Source: Hydrogenophaga sp. SL48
Lineage (GTDB): Bacteria; Pseudomonadota; Gammaproteobacteria; Burkholderiales; Burkholderiaceae_C
Length of the DNA: 64,000 bases
Assembly: GCF_021729865.1 (NCBI RefSeq)
Contig: NZ_CP063400.1
Span: 1,612,001 to 1,676,000, forward strand
Direction: 5' to 3'
Within the stretch, counting starts at the first letter, position 1. Each line of letters starts with the position of its first letter. Positions 9,081 through 16,659 of this stretch are shown here, piece by piece. The position numbers and the translations under genes are program-made. The notes beneath the pieces are model-generated. The model searched no databases. It was not told the origin of the DNA and was given only the letters and a program-made list of their open reading frames with translations.

Positions 9081-9566
9081 ATGATCTATGTGGTGGAAAT
9101 GCCCGAACAAGCCGCCCCGCGCGCCTGGTTCGCCTACGACGAGGCCGACTTCGCCCGCAAGGTCGAGGCTGGCGATCCGCTGCAGCCCTGGGAAATTTTT
9201 GACACGCTGAGCGCGCGCGAACTGCTCAGCGACATCGGCCACGAATCGGTGGACGCGACCGCGCGCGAGCGCTACCCGGCCATCTGTGCGCTCGGCGACA
9301 GCCACGGCTGGGACGCGGCCCTGTACCGCGCCGACCACCTGCTCGGCAGCGGCGTGCTGAGCGCCGAGCCGGTGAGCGAGGCCGCGGCGTTCGAAGCCGC
9401 GCTGGCCGCACGCGGCGGGCTCACCTGCGTCTACCGCGGCGACCGCGACGCCATCGGCGCGTTTGAAGGCGCCGACCCGCGCATTGCCGGCAAAAACCAC
9501 TGGCACGCGCGGCGCGCGCTGTACGAACAGCTGGTGGCGCTGGAAGTGCTGGCCGACGACAACTGA
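9081..9566 (+). CDS. Nif-cluster protein, function unknown
   Basis: I do not recognise the 161-residue product. ATG 9081 has a GGAGAAG ribosome-binding site. The sequence is acidic and Ala-rich, with no cysteine motif and no membrane segment: N-terminal MIYVVEMPEQAAPRAWFAYD, a central HESVDATARERYPAIC and a helical C terminus (ARRALYEQLVALEVL). The only neighbours are nif genes in the same orientation, so it is likely part of the nif regulon as an accessory protein. Codon use is like the surrounding nif genes, which argues that it is a real gene. Confidence 0.65.
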   Translation: MIYVVEMPEQAAPRAWFAYDEADFARKVEAGDPLQPWEIFDTLSARELLSDIGHESVDATARERYPAICALGDSHGWDAALYRADHLLGSGVLSAEPVSEAAAFEAALAARGGLTCVYRGDRDAIGAFEGADPRIAGKNHWHARRALYEQLVALEVLADDN

Positions 9567-9652
9567 CTGACGCGTGGCCGTGAAGCCGGGGTGCACCGAA
9601 ACCACCTTCTCCATCTTGTTGCCAGACCCCTGGTTTTCTCCTTGCACACACC

Positions 9653-10009
9653 ATGATCGCCCGCATGCAATACCTGATCCTGCAGAACAGCGGCGAGGTC
9701 ATGGCGCGCCTGCTCGCTGAACTGCAGGGCGAGGACGAGCTGTTCGCCAGCGCCAACACCCTGGCCTGTGTGGAGATGCATCTGCTGCGCATGGCGCAGA
9801 CGCTGGCGCACTGGCCGGAGCCGCTGCGCCTGCGCCTGGTTCAGCTCGACTGGCACGGCTGGGCCCGCCTGCAGGACCTGCTGGAGAGCGACGGCCAGCC
9901 ACGGCGCGAAGAAGTCTGGTACGGCATCCACGCCCTGGTGCCGGCCACCCTGGAACTGATCGCCCAGCTGCGCCACAAAGAGCCGGTCTGGTTTGAATTG
10001 GGTTTTTGA
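9653..10009 (+). CDS. HepT/DUF86-like small helical protein of the nif cluster
   Basis: A 118-residue all-helical protein. The second half (LDWHGWARLQDLLESDG, then REEVWYGIHALVPATLELI) resembles the end of HepT/DUF86 (HEPN-type) proteins, but the RX4-6H ribonuclease motif is not visible. If related, it would be a catalytically dead member. No MNT-type antitoxin partner lies beside it, which argues against a toxin role. No good Shine-Dalgarno precedes ATG 9653; ATG 9665 (MQYLILQ) is an alternative start. The similarity is from memory and is weak. Confidence 0.5.
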   Translation: MIARMQYLILQNSGEVMARLLAELQGEDELFASANTLACVEMHLLRMAQTLAHWPEPLRLRLVQLDWHGWARLQDLLESDGQPRREEVWYGIHALVPATLELIAQLRHKEPVWFELGF

Positions 10010-10024
10010 CCGAAGGAACACATC

Positions 10025-10504
10025 ATGGAATCCGTAGAAGAATTTCTGGCCCACACCATCCAGCTGGAGAACGAAGCCGCGCTGCGCTTCGGCCAGCTCG
10101 CCGACGCCATGCGCACGGCCGGCAACACCGAGGTGGCCCAGCTGTTCCGCCAGCTGGCCGACTACTCGCTGCTGCACCTGGGCGACGCGCGCGAGCGCGC
10201 CGGTTACCGCAACCTGCCCACGCTGGCCGAGGCCGACTACCAGTGGCCCGACATCGAAAGCCCCGAGGCCGCCGCCATCTGGGCCGCCGACCCCTTCATC
10301 GGCATCGAGCAGGCCTTGCAGGTGGCACTCGACGCCGAGAGCGCCGGCCTGGCGTTTTACGACAACGTGCTGCAGACCACGACCGACCACGAGATCAAGG
10401 TGCTGGCGAAAGAGTTTGTGGAAGAGGAAGCGCAGCACGTGGCCGAACTCGAGCGCTGGATTGCCTTGCACCGCACGGGTGAGAAGCTGCCGCTGGGTCG
10501 GTAG
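10025..10504 (+). CDS. Ferritin-like (rubrerythrin-type) diiron protein
   Basis: A 159-residue four-helix protein with carboxylate/histidine spacing of the ferritin-like superfamily. Likely iron ligands lie in ENEAALRF (helix 1), LLHLGDARER (helix 2), DAESAGLAFY (helix 3) and EEEAQHVAELERW (helix 4). The C-terminal rubredoxin domain of classical rubrerythrins is absent. ATG 10025 follows GAAGGA. A rubrerythrin-like protein within a nif cluster could scavenge peroxide or oxygen, or hold iron for cofactor synthesis. It is the last gene before the nifE promoter. Confidence 0.75.
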   Translation: MESVEEFLAHTIQLENEAALRFGQLADAMRTAGNTEVAQLFRQLADYSLLHLGDARERAGYRNLPTLAEADYQWPDIESPEAAAIWAADPFIGIEQALQVALDAESAGLAFYDNVLQTTTDHEIKVLAKEFVEEEAQHVAELERWIALHRTGEKLPLGR

Positions 10505-10590
10505 GAACCACTGTCGCAAAGCGCCCGCGACATTCCCTTCAAACCCGCCATTGCGCTGAGCAAAACGACCTGAAAAGGGTGAAAAAGGCC

Positions 10591-10606
10591 TGGCACCCAA
10601 CTTGCA
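10591..10606 (+). promoter_or_regulatory. sigma54 (-24/-12) promoter of nifENX
   Basis: TGGCAC at 10591-10596, five bases, TTGC at 10602-10605: an exact match to the RpoN consensus. The predicted start is near 10617, about 32 nt before nifE. No exact TGT-N10-ACA NifA site is seen in the 87 bp between the preceding stop codon and this element; the nearest half-sites have a 15-bp gap. Confidence 0.9.
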
Positions 10607-10648
10607 AAGAGGCTCACAACCCACCCTCTGCACCGTCTGGAGTCCGCC

Positions 10649-12142
10649 ATGTCTGTATCGCTCAAGGCCAAGATCGCTGAAGTGTTCGAGGAGCCCGGCT
10701 GCGACATCAACCAGGGCAAGAGCGAGAAGGAACGCAAGAAGGGCTGCACCAAGCAGCTCTCGCCCGGCGCCGCGGCCGGTGGCTGCGCCTTCGACGGCGC
10801 CAAGATCGCGCTGCAGCCGGTGGTCGACGTGGCCCACCTCGTGCACGGCCCCATCGCCTGCGAAGGCAACTCCTGGGACAACCGGCACAGCGCCTCGTCG
10901 GGCTCCACCATCTACCGCAGCGGCTTCACCACCGACATCAACGAGCTCGACGTGATCTACGGCGGTGAAAAGCGGCTGTTCAAGTCCATCCGCGAAATCA
11001 TTGAAAAGTACGACCCGCCCGCGGTCTTCGTCTACCAGACCTGCGTGACCGCGCTGACCGGTGACGACATCGAAGCCGTGTGCAAGCGCGCCGCCGAGAA
11101 GTTCGGCAAGCCGGTGATCCCGGTCAACGCGCCCGGCTTCGCCGGCCCCAAGAACCTGGGCAACAAGCTCGGCGCCGAGGCCATCCTCGACTACGTCATC
11201 GGCACCGTCGAGCCGGAGTTCACCACGCCCTACGACATCAACATCATCGGCGAGTACAACCTGGTGGGCGAGCTGTGGCAGGTCAAGCCGCTGCTCGACG
11301 CGCTGGGCATCCGCATCCTCTCGTGCATCTCGGGCGACGGCCGCTACAAACAGATCGCCAGCGCCCACCGCGCCAAGGTCAACATGATGGTGTGCTCCAA
11401 GTCGATGATCAACATCGCGACCAAGATGGAGCAGCGCTACGGCATCCCGTATTTCGAAGGTTCGTTCTACGGCATCAGCGACATGAGCGAGACCCTGCGC
11501 CAGATCGCCAGCCTGCTGGTGAAGCAGGGCGCCGATGCCGAACTCATCGAACGCACCGAGCGCCTGATCGAGGTGGAAGAAGCGCGAGCCTACAAGCGCA
11601 TCGCCGAATACAAGCAGCGCCTGCAAGGCAAGCGCGTGCTGCTGATCACGGGCGGTGTGAAGTCCTGGTCGGTGGTGGCGGCGCTGCAGGAAGGCGGCAT
11701 GGAGATCGTCGGCACCAGCGTCAAGAAGAGCACCAAGGAAGACAAGGAAAAGATCAAGGAGATCATGGGGGAGGGTGCCGACGCCCACATGATCGACGAC
11801 ATGACGCCGCGCGAGATGTACGCGATGCTCAAGGAAGCGCGCGCCGACATCATGCTCAGCGGTGGCCGCTCGCAGTTCGTGGCGCTCAAGGCGCGCATGC
11901 CCTGGCTCGACATCAACCAGGAACGCCACCACCCCTACGGCGGCTACGAGGGCATGGTCGAGCTGGTGCACGAAATTCACCGCGCGATCTTCAACCCGGT
12001 GTGGCAGCAGGTGCGCATCCCCGCGCCCTGGGGTGACGACGGCGAGAGCCTGGGCGCCGTGACGCCGACCGTCACGACCGATCACCTGAGCGGCATCGCG
12101 GCCAAGGCCATGGGCCTGGAGCCCGAAGAAATCCCCGCCTGA
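10649..12142 (+). CDS. nifE: Nitrogenase FeMo-cofactor scaffold protein NifE
   Basis: NifE with NifN forms the NifEN scaffold on which the FeMo-co precursor is matured with molybdenum and homocitrate before transfer to NifDK. The 497-residue protein is a NifD paralogue. Conserved cysteines appear at 18, 33 and 46 (GGCAFDGAK) and at 71 (GPIACEGNSWDNR), followed by VYQTCVTALTGDD; the GEYNLVGELWQ segment is typical of NifE. It begins 32 nt after the predicted sigma54 start and leads nifE-nifN-nifX with gaps of 21 and 14 bp. Confidence 0.97.
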   Translation: MSVSLKAKIAEVFEEPGCDINQGKSEKERKKGCTKQLSPGAAAGGCAFDGAKIALQPVVDVAHLVHGPIACEGNSWDNRHSASSGSTIYRSGFTTDINELDVIYGGEKRLFKSIREIIEKYDPPAVFVYQTCVTALTGDDIEAVCKRAAEKFGKPVIPVNAPGFAGPKNLGNKLGAEAILDYVIGTVEPEFTTPYDINIIGEYNLVGELWQVKPLLDALGIRILSCISGDGRYKQIASAHRAKVNMMVCSKSMINIATKMEQRYGIPYFEGSFYGISDMSETLRQIASLLVKQGADAELIERTERLIEVEEARAYKRIAEYKQRLQGKRVLLITGGVKSWSVVAALQEGGMEIVGTSVKKSTKEDKEKIKEIMGEGADAHMIDDMTPREMYAMLKEARADIMLSGGRSQFVALKARMPWLDINQERHHPYGGYEGMVELVHEIHRAIFNPVWQQVRIPAPWGDDGESLGAVTPTVTTDHLSGIAAKAMGLEPEEIPA

Positions 12143-12163
12143 CGCAACCCACAGGAAACCACC

Positions 12164-13564
12164 ATGGCCCGCGTCGTCGAATCCAAAAAAGCCTGCACCG
12201 TCAACCCGCTCAAGATGAGCCAGCCGCTGGGCGCGAGCTTTGCGTTCCTGGGGCTGGACGCCTGCATGCCGGTGATGCACGGGTCACAGGGTTGCACCTC
12301 GTTCGGTCTGGTGCTGCTGGTGCGCCACTTCAAGGAAGCGATCCCGCTGCAGACCACGGCCATGAACGAGGTCACCGCCATCCTCGGCGGCTACGAGAAC
12401 ATCGAGGCGGCGCTGCTCAACATCCGCAAGCGCGCCGCGCCCAAAGTGATCGCGATCTGCTCCACCGGCCTCACCGAGACCAAGGGCGACGACGTCGACG
12501 GTTACCTGGTCACCGCGCGCCAGCGCCACCCCGAGCTGGCCGACACCGAAATCATTTACGTGTCCACGCCCGACTACGTGGGCGCGTTTGAAGACGGCTT
12601 CAAACACGCCATCACCGCCATCGTGAAATCGCAGGTCAAGCCGCTGCCGGTGGTGGCACACCAGGTCACGCTGCTGCCCGGCAGCCACCTCACGCCGAGC
12701 GACATCGACGAGCTGCGCGAGATCATCCAGGCCTTTGGCCTGAATCCCATCGTGTTGCCCGACATCTCGGGCTCGCTCGACGGCCACATCGCGACCGACT
12801 GGCGCGGCACCACCCTGGGTGGCACGACGCTGGAGCAGATCCGAAGCGCTGGCGCCTCGGCCTTCACGCTGGGCATCGGCGAGCAGACGCGCGAAGGCGC
12901 CGAGGCGCTGGAGACCATCGCCGGCACGCCGCTGGAGATCTTCGAGCGCCTGACCGGTCTGGCCTGCAACGACCGTTTCCTGCAGCGCCTCTCGTTGCTT
13001 TCGGGCAAGCCCGTGCCGGCCAAGTACCGGCGCCAGCGCAGCCAGCTGCTCGACGCCATGCTCGACGGCCATTTCTACACCGGTGGCATGAAGGTCGCCA
13101 TCGCTGCCGAGCCCGACCTGATGCTGGCCCTGGGCGGCTTGCTGCACGAGATGGGGGCCGAGCTGACCTGCTGCATCAGCACCACGCAGTCCAAGGCCCA
13201 TGCGCTGCTGCCGGCCGATCAGGTGCTGCTCGGTGACCTCGAAGACCTGGAGATCGCGGGCAAGGACTGCGACCTGCTGGTCACACATTCGCACGGCCGC
13301 CAGGCCGCCGAACGCTTGAACAAGCCGCTGCTGCGCGTGGGCTTTCCGGTGTTTGACCGCGTCGGCAACGCGCACAAGGTGAGCGTGGGCTACCGCGGCA
13401 GCATGAACCTGATCTTTGAAATCGCCAACCTGATGATCGAACGCATCGCCCACCACCACGCGGGCGACTGGCCGATCACGCCTGAAGCGCAGTTGGCAAC
13501 CAAGCGCTTGGACCAACGCAACGACCCCCTCCCATCAACCCCACTGGCCGCGGCCAGCGCCTGA
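12164..13564 (+). CDS. nifN: Nitrogenase FeMo-cofactor scaffold protein NifN
   Basis: Partner of NifE in the NifEN scaffold complex. The 466-residue protein is a NifK paralogue, with ACTVNPLKMSQPLGASFAFLG, MHGSQGCTSFG and the segment ICSTGLTETKGDDVDGYL that aligns with the third P-cluster cysteine region of NifK. The long N-terminal extension of NifK is missing, as usual for NifN. The C terminus (after about residue 440) is a low-complexity tail. ATG 12164 is preceded by an ACAGGAAACC ribosome-binding site 21 bp after nifE. Confidence 0.97.
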   Translation: MARVVESKKACTVNPLKMSQPLGASFAFLGLDACMPVMHGSQGCTSFGLVLLVRHFKEAIPLQTTAMNEVTAILGGYENIEAALLNIRKRAAPKVIAICSTGLTETKGDDVDGYLVTARQRHPELADTEIIYVSTPDYVGAFEDGFKHAITAIVKSQVKPLPVVAHQVTLLPGSHLTPSDIDELREIIQAFGLNPIVLPDISGSLDGHIATDWRGTTLGGTTLEQIRSAGASAFTLGIGEQTREGAEALETIAGTPLEIFERLTGLACNDRFLQRLSLLSGKPVPAKYRRQRSQLLDAMLDGHFYTGGMKVAIAAEPDLMLALGGLLHEMGAELTCCISTTQSKAHALLPADQVLLGDLEDLEIAGKDCDLLVTHSHGRQAAERLNKPLLRVGFPVFDRVGNAHKVSVGYRGSMNLIFEIANLMIERIAHHHAGDWPITPEAQLATKRLDQRNDPLPSTPLAAASA

Positions 13565-13578
13565 CCCAGGAGTCCACC

Positions 13579-13989
13579 ATGAAAATCGCCTTCGCCACCC
13601 AGGACAAGGAGCGCGTGGACGCGCACTTCGGCTGGGCCAAGAGCATTGTTGTCTACGAGATCGGGGCCGCTGGCCACCAGTTTGTCGAGAGCTTCGAGTT
13701 CGGCGACAAGCTCGAAGAAGACGGCGACGAGGACAAGCTCGCCCCAAAGCTCGAAGCCATCAAGGACTGCGCGATCCTCTACGTGGCCGCCATCGGCGGC
13801 TCGGGCGCGGCGCGTGTCGTGGCCATGAAAATCCACCCGATCAAGGTGCCGCAACCCGAAAACATCGCAGAGATCCTGGACAAGCTGCAGATCGTGCTGC
13901 AAGGCACGCCACCGCCCTGGCTGCGCAAGGCCATGGCCAAGGACAGCGAACGCGCATTCGATTTTGAAGACGACGAGGTCACCCCATGA
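13579..13989 (+). CDS. nifX: FeMo-cofactor carrier protein NifX
   Basis: NifX binds NifB-co and FeMo-co precursors and helps pass them to NifEN. The 136-residue protein has the family start MKIAFATQDKERVDAHFGWAK, an HFGWA cofactor-binding histidine, and the segment CAILYVAAIGGSGAARVV. The last 20 residues are acidic. An IS110-family element begins directly after its stop codon. Removing the element in silico restores an ATGA overlap in which the nifX TGA is shared with an ATG of the next gene, so the element has broken translational coupling without altering the NifX sequence. Confidence 0.95.
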   Translation: MKIAFATQDKERVDAHFGWAKSIVVYEIGAAGHQFVESFEFGDKLEEDGDEDKLAPKLEAIKDCAILYVAAIGGSGAARVVAMKIHPIKVPQPENIAEILDKLQIVLQGTPPPWLRKAMAKDSERAFDFEDDEVTP

Positions 13990-14000
13990 GACACCCTGTG

Positions 14001-15212
14001 TCAACCCCCCGCCATTTTGAGCATGGTTTGAAGCCCGCCGTGGACGGCGGGGTCGTAAGGTTTGCGGTCGATCCAGGCGCGCCAGATGACACGCAACCAG
14101 GCGCGGCTGAGGATGCGGATGGCGTGAGGGTGGTCGCAGCCTCGGCCACGCGCGTTCGCATAGACGTCGGCGGCCCATGCGCTGGCATGGCGGGAGTTGT
14201 CGGCCAAGGTGGTCAGGGCACGGCGCAGCCGGTGATTGCAGGCCCAGCGGAAGGTCACGGCCTTGTGCTTGCCCGAGGCGTAGGTGACCGGTGCGACGCC
14301 GGCCTCGGCGGCCAGGTGTTCGTCGGAGTCGAAGCGCTCACGCACGCTGCCCAGCTCGGCCAGAATCTGTGCGGCACAGATGCGCCCGGCGCGCGGGAAG
14401 CTCATGAGGATGCGGCCATCGTCGCTGGCGCCCACCTGGTGCTCGATGCGGCCCGACAGCAGCCGGATTTGATCGACCAGTGTGCTCAGGGTGCGCGCCA
14501 GACTGCAGACGAGTTCGCCCTTGGCGTCCATCTCCAGCTCGCCCAAGCCAACGGCTGGGGCCTGCCTGAGCCGTTGCAGCAATTCCTCGGCGCTGCGCCG
14601 GCCGCAGTAGGCGTGCTGGGAGCAGAAGGCGGCCATGCGCTTGGGGCCAAGCCGGCTGGCCACCTCTGGCGTCGGGTAGCGCTGGATGAAGGCCAGCGCG
14701 ATGGGCGAGTCCACATCGGCGAAGATCTCGGCGGCACCGGCCCAGTACGACTCCAGCAGGGCGCGCAGTTGGTTGGCCAGTTGCACGCGGGTGGCCACCA
14801 GGTCATCACGGCCGCGCACCAAGGCACGCAACGCGCGGATCTCGTCGGACTGCGCGGCCAGCGGTTTGAAGCGGTGGCCGTCGGTGCGCAGCAGGTCGGC
14901 CAGCAAGTAGGCGTCAGAGGCGTCGGACTTGCCGCCGTGGCTGCGGTAGCGCGGCCGGCTGGCCTTGACGGCGTTGGGGTGGATGGGCACGACTTCGAAG
15001 CCGGCCTCCACCAAGGCGTCGACCAGCAGCCCGGAGGGACGCTCGATGGCGATGCGCAGCACGTGCAAGGCGCGCAGCTGGCGCAAGAGTTCACGCAAGC
15101 CGTCGGCATCGTGCGCGACCTCCCACTGCTTGCAAACGGCGCCGCGCTCGTCGATGACGCACACGGCGTGGGTTTGGCTGGCCCAATCCAGCCCGGCGAA
15201 GATGGAATTCAT
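14001..15212 (-). CDS. IS110-family transposase (DEDD recombinase)
   Basis: A 403-residue RNA-guided recombinase of the IS110 family. The N-terminal RuvC-like domain shows Asp9 (AGLDWA), Glu57 (RIAIERPSG), and Asp97/Asp100 (KSDASDAYLLAD). The C-terminal Tnp domain has LMSFPRAGRICAAQILAELG, whose serine is the candidate nucleophile, and AGVAPVTYASGKHKAV. ATG 15212 follows AGGAG; a TTG two codons earlier is less likely. The reading frame is intact, so the element may still move. It faces against the nif genes and so does not obviously drive nifQ-side genes. Confidence 0.93.
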   Translation of the reverse strand: MNSIFAGLDWASQTHAVCVIDERGAVCKQWEVAHDADGLRELLRQLRALHVLRIAIERPSGLLVDALVEAGFEVVPIHPNAVKASRPRYRSHGGKSDASDAYLLADLLRTDGHRFKPLAAQSDEIRALRALVRGRDDLVATRVQLANQLRALLESYWAGAAEIFADVDSPIALAFIQRYPTPEVASRLGPKRMAAFCSQHAYCGRRSAEELLQRLRQAPAVGLGELEMDAKGELVCSLARTLSTLVDQIRLLSGRIEHQVGASDDGRILMSFPRAGRICAAQILAELGSVRERFDSDEHLAAEAGVAPVTYASGKHKAVTFRWACNHRLRRALTTLADNSRHASAWAADVYANARGRGCDHPHAIRILSRAWLRVIWRAWIDRKPYDPAVHGGLQTMLKMAGG

Positions 15213-15246
15213 AGACAAACTCCTGCAAGTTGCGGTATGACTGGCC

Positions 15247-15500
15247 GTGCCGGAAGCCCACGCGGGACGCTCACTGATCGGCGCTCACACCCTGAGGTCA
15301 GTGCGGCGCAACACCCTGTAGCCCGTCTGGGTCTTCCGGCACCTTGCAGGCTGCGGGTCTCATGCGGGCCGTCGTACGGCGAGCGCCGCAGGCAGTCACT
15401 GCAAGGGCACGGAAGTCAATTCGAACGATCCGCCTGGACACGGCAACACGTCAAACACGGGTTGCCCACCGCGGCGCTCGGTCGGTTCGTCGCAAGCGCC
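15247..15500 (-). ncRNA. Predicted bridge RNA of the IS110 element
   Basis: Read on the minus strand there are three stem-loops in order: a 5' one (GGCGCT/AGCGCC arms at 15473-15478 and 15495-15500), a middle one (CCTTGCAG 15342-15349 with CTGCAAGG 15399-15406, and inner CTGCGG/CCGCAG), and a 3' one (10-bp perfect arms 15247-15256 and 15333-15342). The middle loop has a 9-nt copy of the right flank (15381-15389 = 15568-15576) and CTCATG (15359-15364), complementary to the left flank CATGAG. The 3' loop has a 9-nt copy of one IS end (15311-15319 = 13991-13999) and CTCACTG (15270-15276), complementary to the other end. Target loop before donor loop is the order in IS621. Exact RNA ends are unknown. 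Confidence 0.75.
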
Positions 15501-15631
15501 GACCAACCGCCACCGTGGACAACCCTGCACCGCCTTTCATCCAACGGGGAAGAGAGGGTAGTCCAGTGAGCGCCGCGCCGGGCCGTTCCCAAGCAAGCTC
15601 GCACCGCAGCCCGCAGGGCGAAGGTACTTCA

Positions 15632-16120
15632 ATGAACGCCACCGCCACCCCCGAACTCGCGCCCGAAAGCGACGAAGCTTTTCTCACCACGCCTTTCGTG
15701 CAGCAGCTGATCAAGCAGATGCGCGCGCAGGACACGCACGGCAGCTGGGATGGCAAGACCGACCTGCAGTTGCTCAAGCCCTTCATCCACACCGTGGAAG
15801 AGCGCCGCGCCTTGCCCATCCTGGGCGACCCGGACCCCGAGACCCTGTGGCACCTGGAGATCTTCTACAACGCGATCGCGGTCGCGATCGAACGCGAGAC
15901 CGGCCAGATGGTCTCGCCCATGATGAAGATGAGCCACGAAGGTTTTGGCCGCATGGTGCTGATCGCCGGCCGCTTGGTGGTGGTCAACAAGCAGCTGCGC
16001 GACGTGCACCGCTTCGGTTTTTCTTCGCTGGCCAAGTTGTCCGACGCCGGCAGCAAGTTCCTCACCGAAGCCGTCGCGATGATCCGCGAATTTCCCGCCG
16101 TGGCGCAATACGGAGCATGA
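15632..16120 (+). CDS. NifX-associated nitrogen fixation protein (DUF269)
   Basis: A 162-residue member of the DUF269 family, found almost only beside nifX and nifQ. It contains [20 protein letters not shown] and the central [20 protein letters not shown]. Its precise biochemical role is not settled; an auxiliary role in cofactor handling is presumed. ATG 15632 has a GAAGG Shine-Dalgarno at good spacing. A longer form is possible: GTG 15566, in frame, preceded by GAGAGGG supplied by the IS110 end. Before the insertion the same extension would have begun at the ATG overlapping the nifX stop. Confidence 0.9.
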   Translation: MNATATPELAPESDEAFLTTPFVQQLIKQMRAQDTHGSWDGKTDLQLLKPFIHTVEERRALPILGDPDPETLWHLEIFYNAIAVAIERETGQMVSPMMKMSHEGFGRMVLIAGRLVVVNKQLRDVHRFGFSSLAKLSDAGSKFLTEAVAMIREFPAVAQYGA

Positions 16121-16122
16121 CC

Positions 16123-16326
16123 ATGAGCACCGAAGCAGACGAACTCAAGGCGCGCCTGAAGAAGGCCAACGCCCAGGCCACGCAGGCCAAGATGGACTTG
16201 CACGACCTGTCGGAAGACCTGCCCACGGGCTGGGAAAACATCCTCTCGGTGGCCCAACGCGCCCACGACACGCACGCCCTGCTGATGGACCTGCGCAAGG
16301 CGGTGGCCGCGGCCACGCCGACTTGA
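16123..16326 (+). CDS. CCE_0567-family small nif-associated protein
   Basis: A 67-residue, highly charged helical-hairpin protein. The block QATQAKMDLHDLSEDLPTGW followed by VAQRAHDTHALL matches the Rop-like CCE_0567 family known from nif clusters of cyanobacteria and proteobacteria, described as metal-binding in Cyanothece. ATG 16123 is placed seven bases after GGAG; ATG 16117, overlapping the previous stop, is too close to that site. It is the second gene of a tight run DUF269 - CCE_0567 - fdxB - nifQ. Confidence 0.85.
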   Translation: MSTEADELKARLKKANAQATQAKMDLHDLSEDLPTGWENILSVAQRAHDTHALLMDLRKAVAAATPT

Positions 16327-16337
16327 AGGAGAACGGC

Positions 16338-16649
16338 ATGAGCGAACATTTCAGCGTCACCTTGCCCAGCGGCGCCACCTGGACGCCGACCTTCGTGACC
16401 TCGCTCGACGAGGACAAATGCATCGGCTGCGGCCGCTGCTTCAAGGTCTGCCCGCGCGGCGTGCTCGAACTCGTGGGCCTGACCGACGAAGGCGAGCGCA
16501 TCTCGGTGAACCTCGACGACGATGACGACGACGAGGAATACGAAAAGAAGGTCATGACCATCGCGCACCAGGAGCTGTGCATCGGCTGCACCGCCTGCTC
16601 GAAGATCTGCCCGAAGAAGTGCTACATGCACGCCGCGGCGGACGTCTGA
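16338..16649 (+). CDS. fdxB: Nif-specific ferredoxin III (FdxB-type, two 4Fe-4S clusters)
   Basis: A 103-residue ferredoxin with two CX2CX2CX3C cluster motifs: cysteines 28, 31, 34, 38 (CIGCGRCFKVCPRG) and 81, 84, 87, 91 (CIGCTACSKICPKKC). Between them lies an acidic loop with seven consecutive aspartates. This layout matches the nif-specific ferredoxin III group, which probably supplies electrons to cofactor assembly or to nitrogenase. ATG 16338 follows AAGGAG. An in-frame ATG at 16323 overlaps that Shine-Dalgarno and was rejected. Confidence 0.92.
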   Translation: MSEHFSVTLPSGATWTPTFVTSLDEDKCIGCGRCFKVCPRGVLELVGLTDEGERISVNLDDDDDDEEYEKKVMTIAHQELCIGCTACSKICPKKCYMHAAADV

Positions 16650-16659
16650 GGGGGTCGCC

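Larger units (their letters stand above)
13991..15570 (-). mobile_element. IS110-family insertion sequence (about 1580 bp)
   Basis: The borders are set by a 4-bp match TGAG shared by the two flanks (13987-13990 and 15567-15570); the crossover core lies inside it. On the transposase strand it reads CTCA, which would allow a CT core as in IS621. There are no long inverted ends and no longer target duplication, as is normal for IS110. The element holds a DEDD transposase on the minus strand, a very short end beyond its stop (with the palindrome GACAC-CCT-GTGTC at 13990-14002), and about 350 bp of noncoding sequence upstream of it that looks like a bridge RNA locus. Joining the flanks gives a continuous nifX-DUF269 gene junction. 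Confidence 0.88.

Noticed and set aside
10512..10532. TGT and ACA half-sites upstream of nifE
   Set aside because: The gap is 15 bp, not 10, so it is not a standard NifA site.
9431..12280. A 949-codon open frame on the minus strand opposite nifE
   Set aside because: It is antisense to clearly coding nifE and neighbours; such long His/Val-rich frames arise from codon bias in GC-rich genes. No ribosome-binding site or family match.
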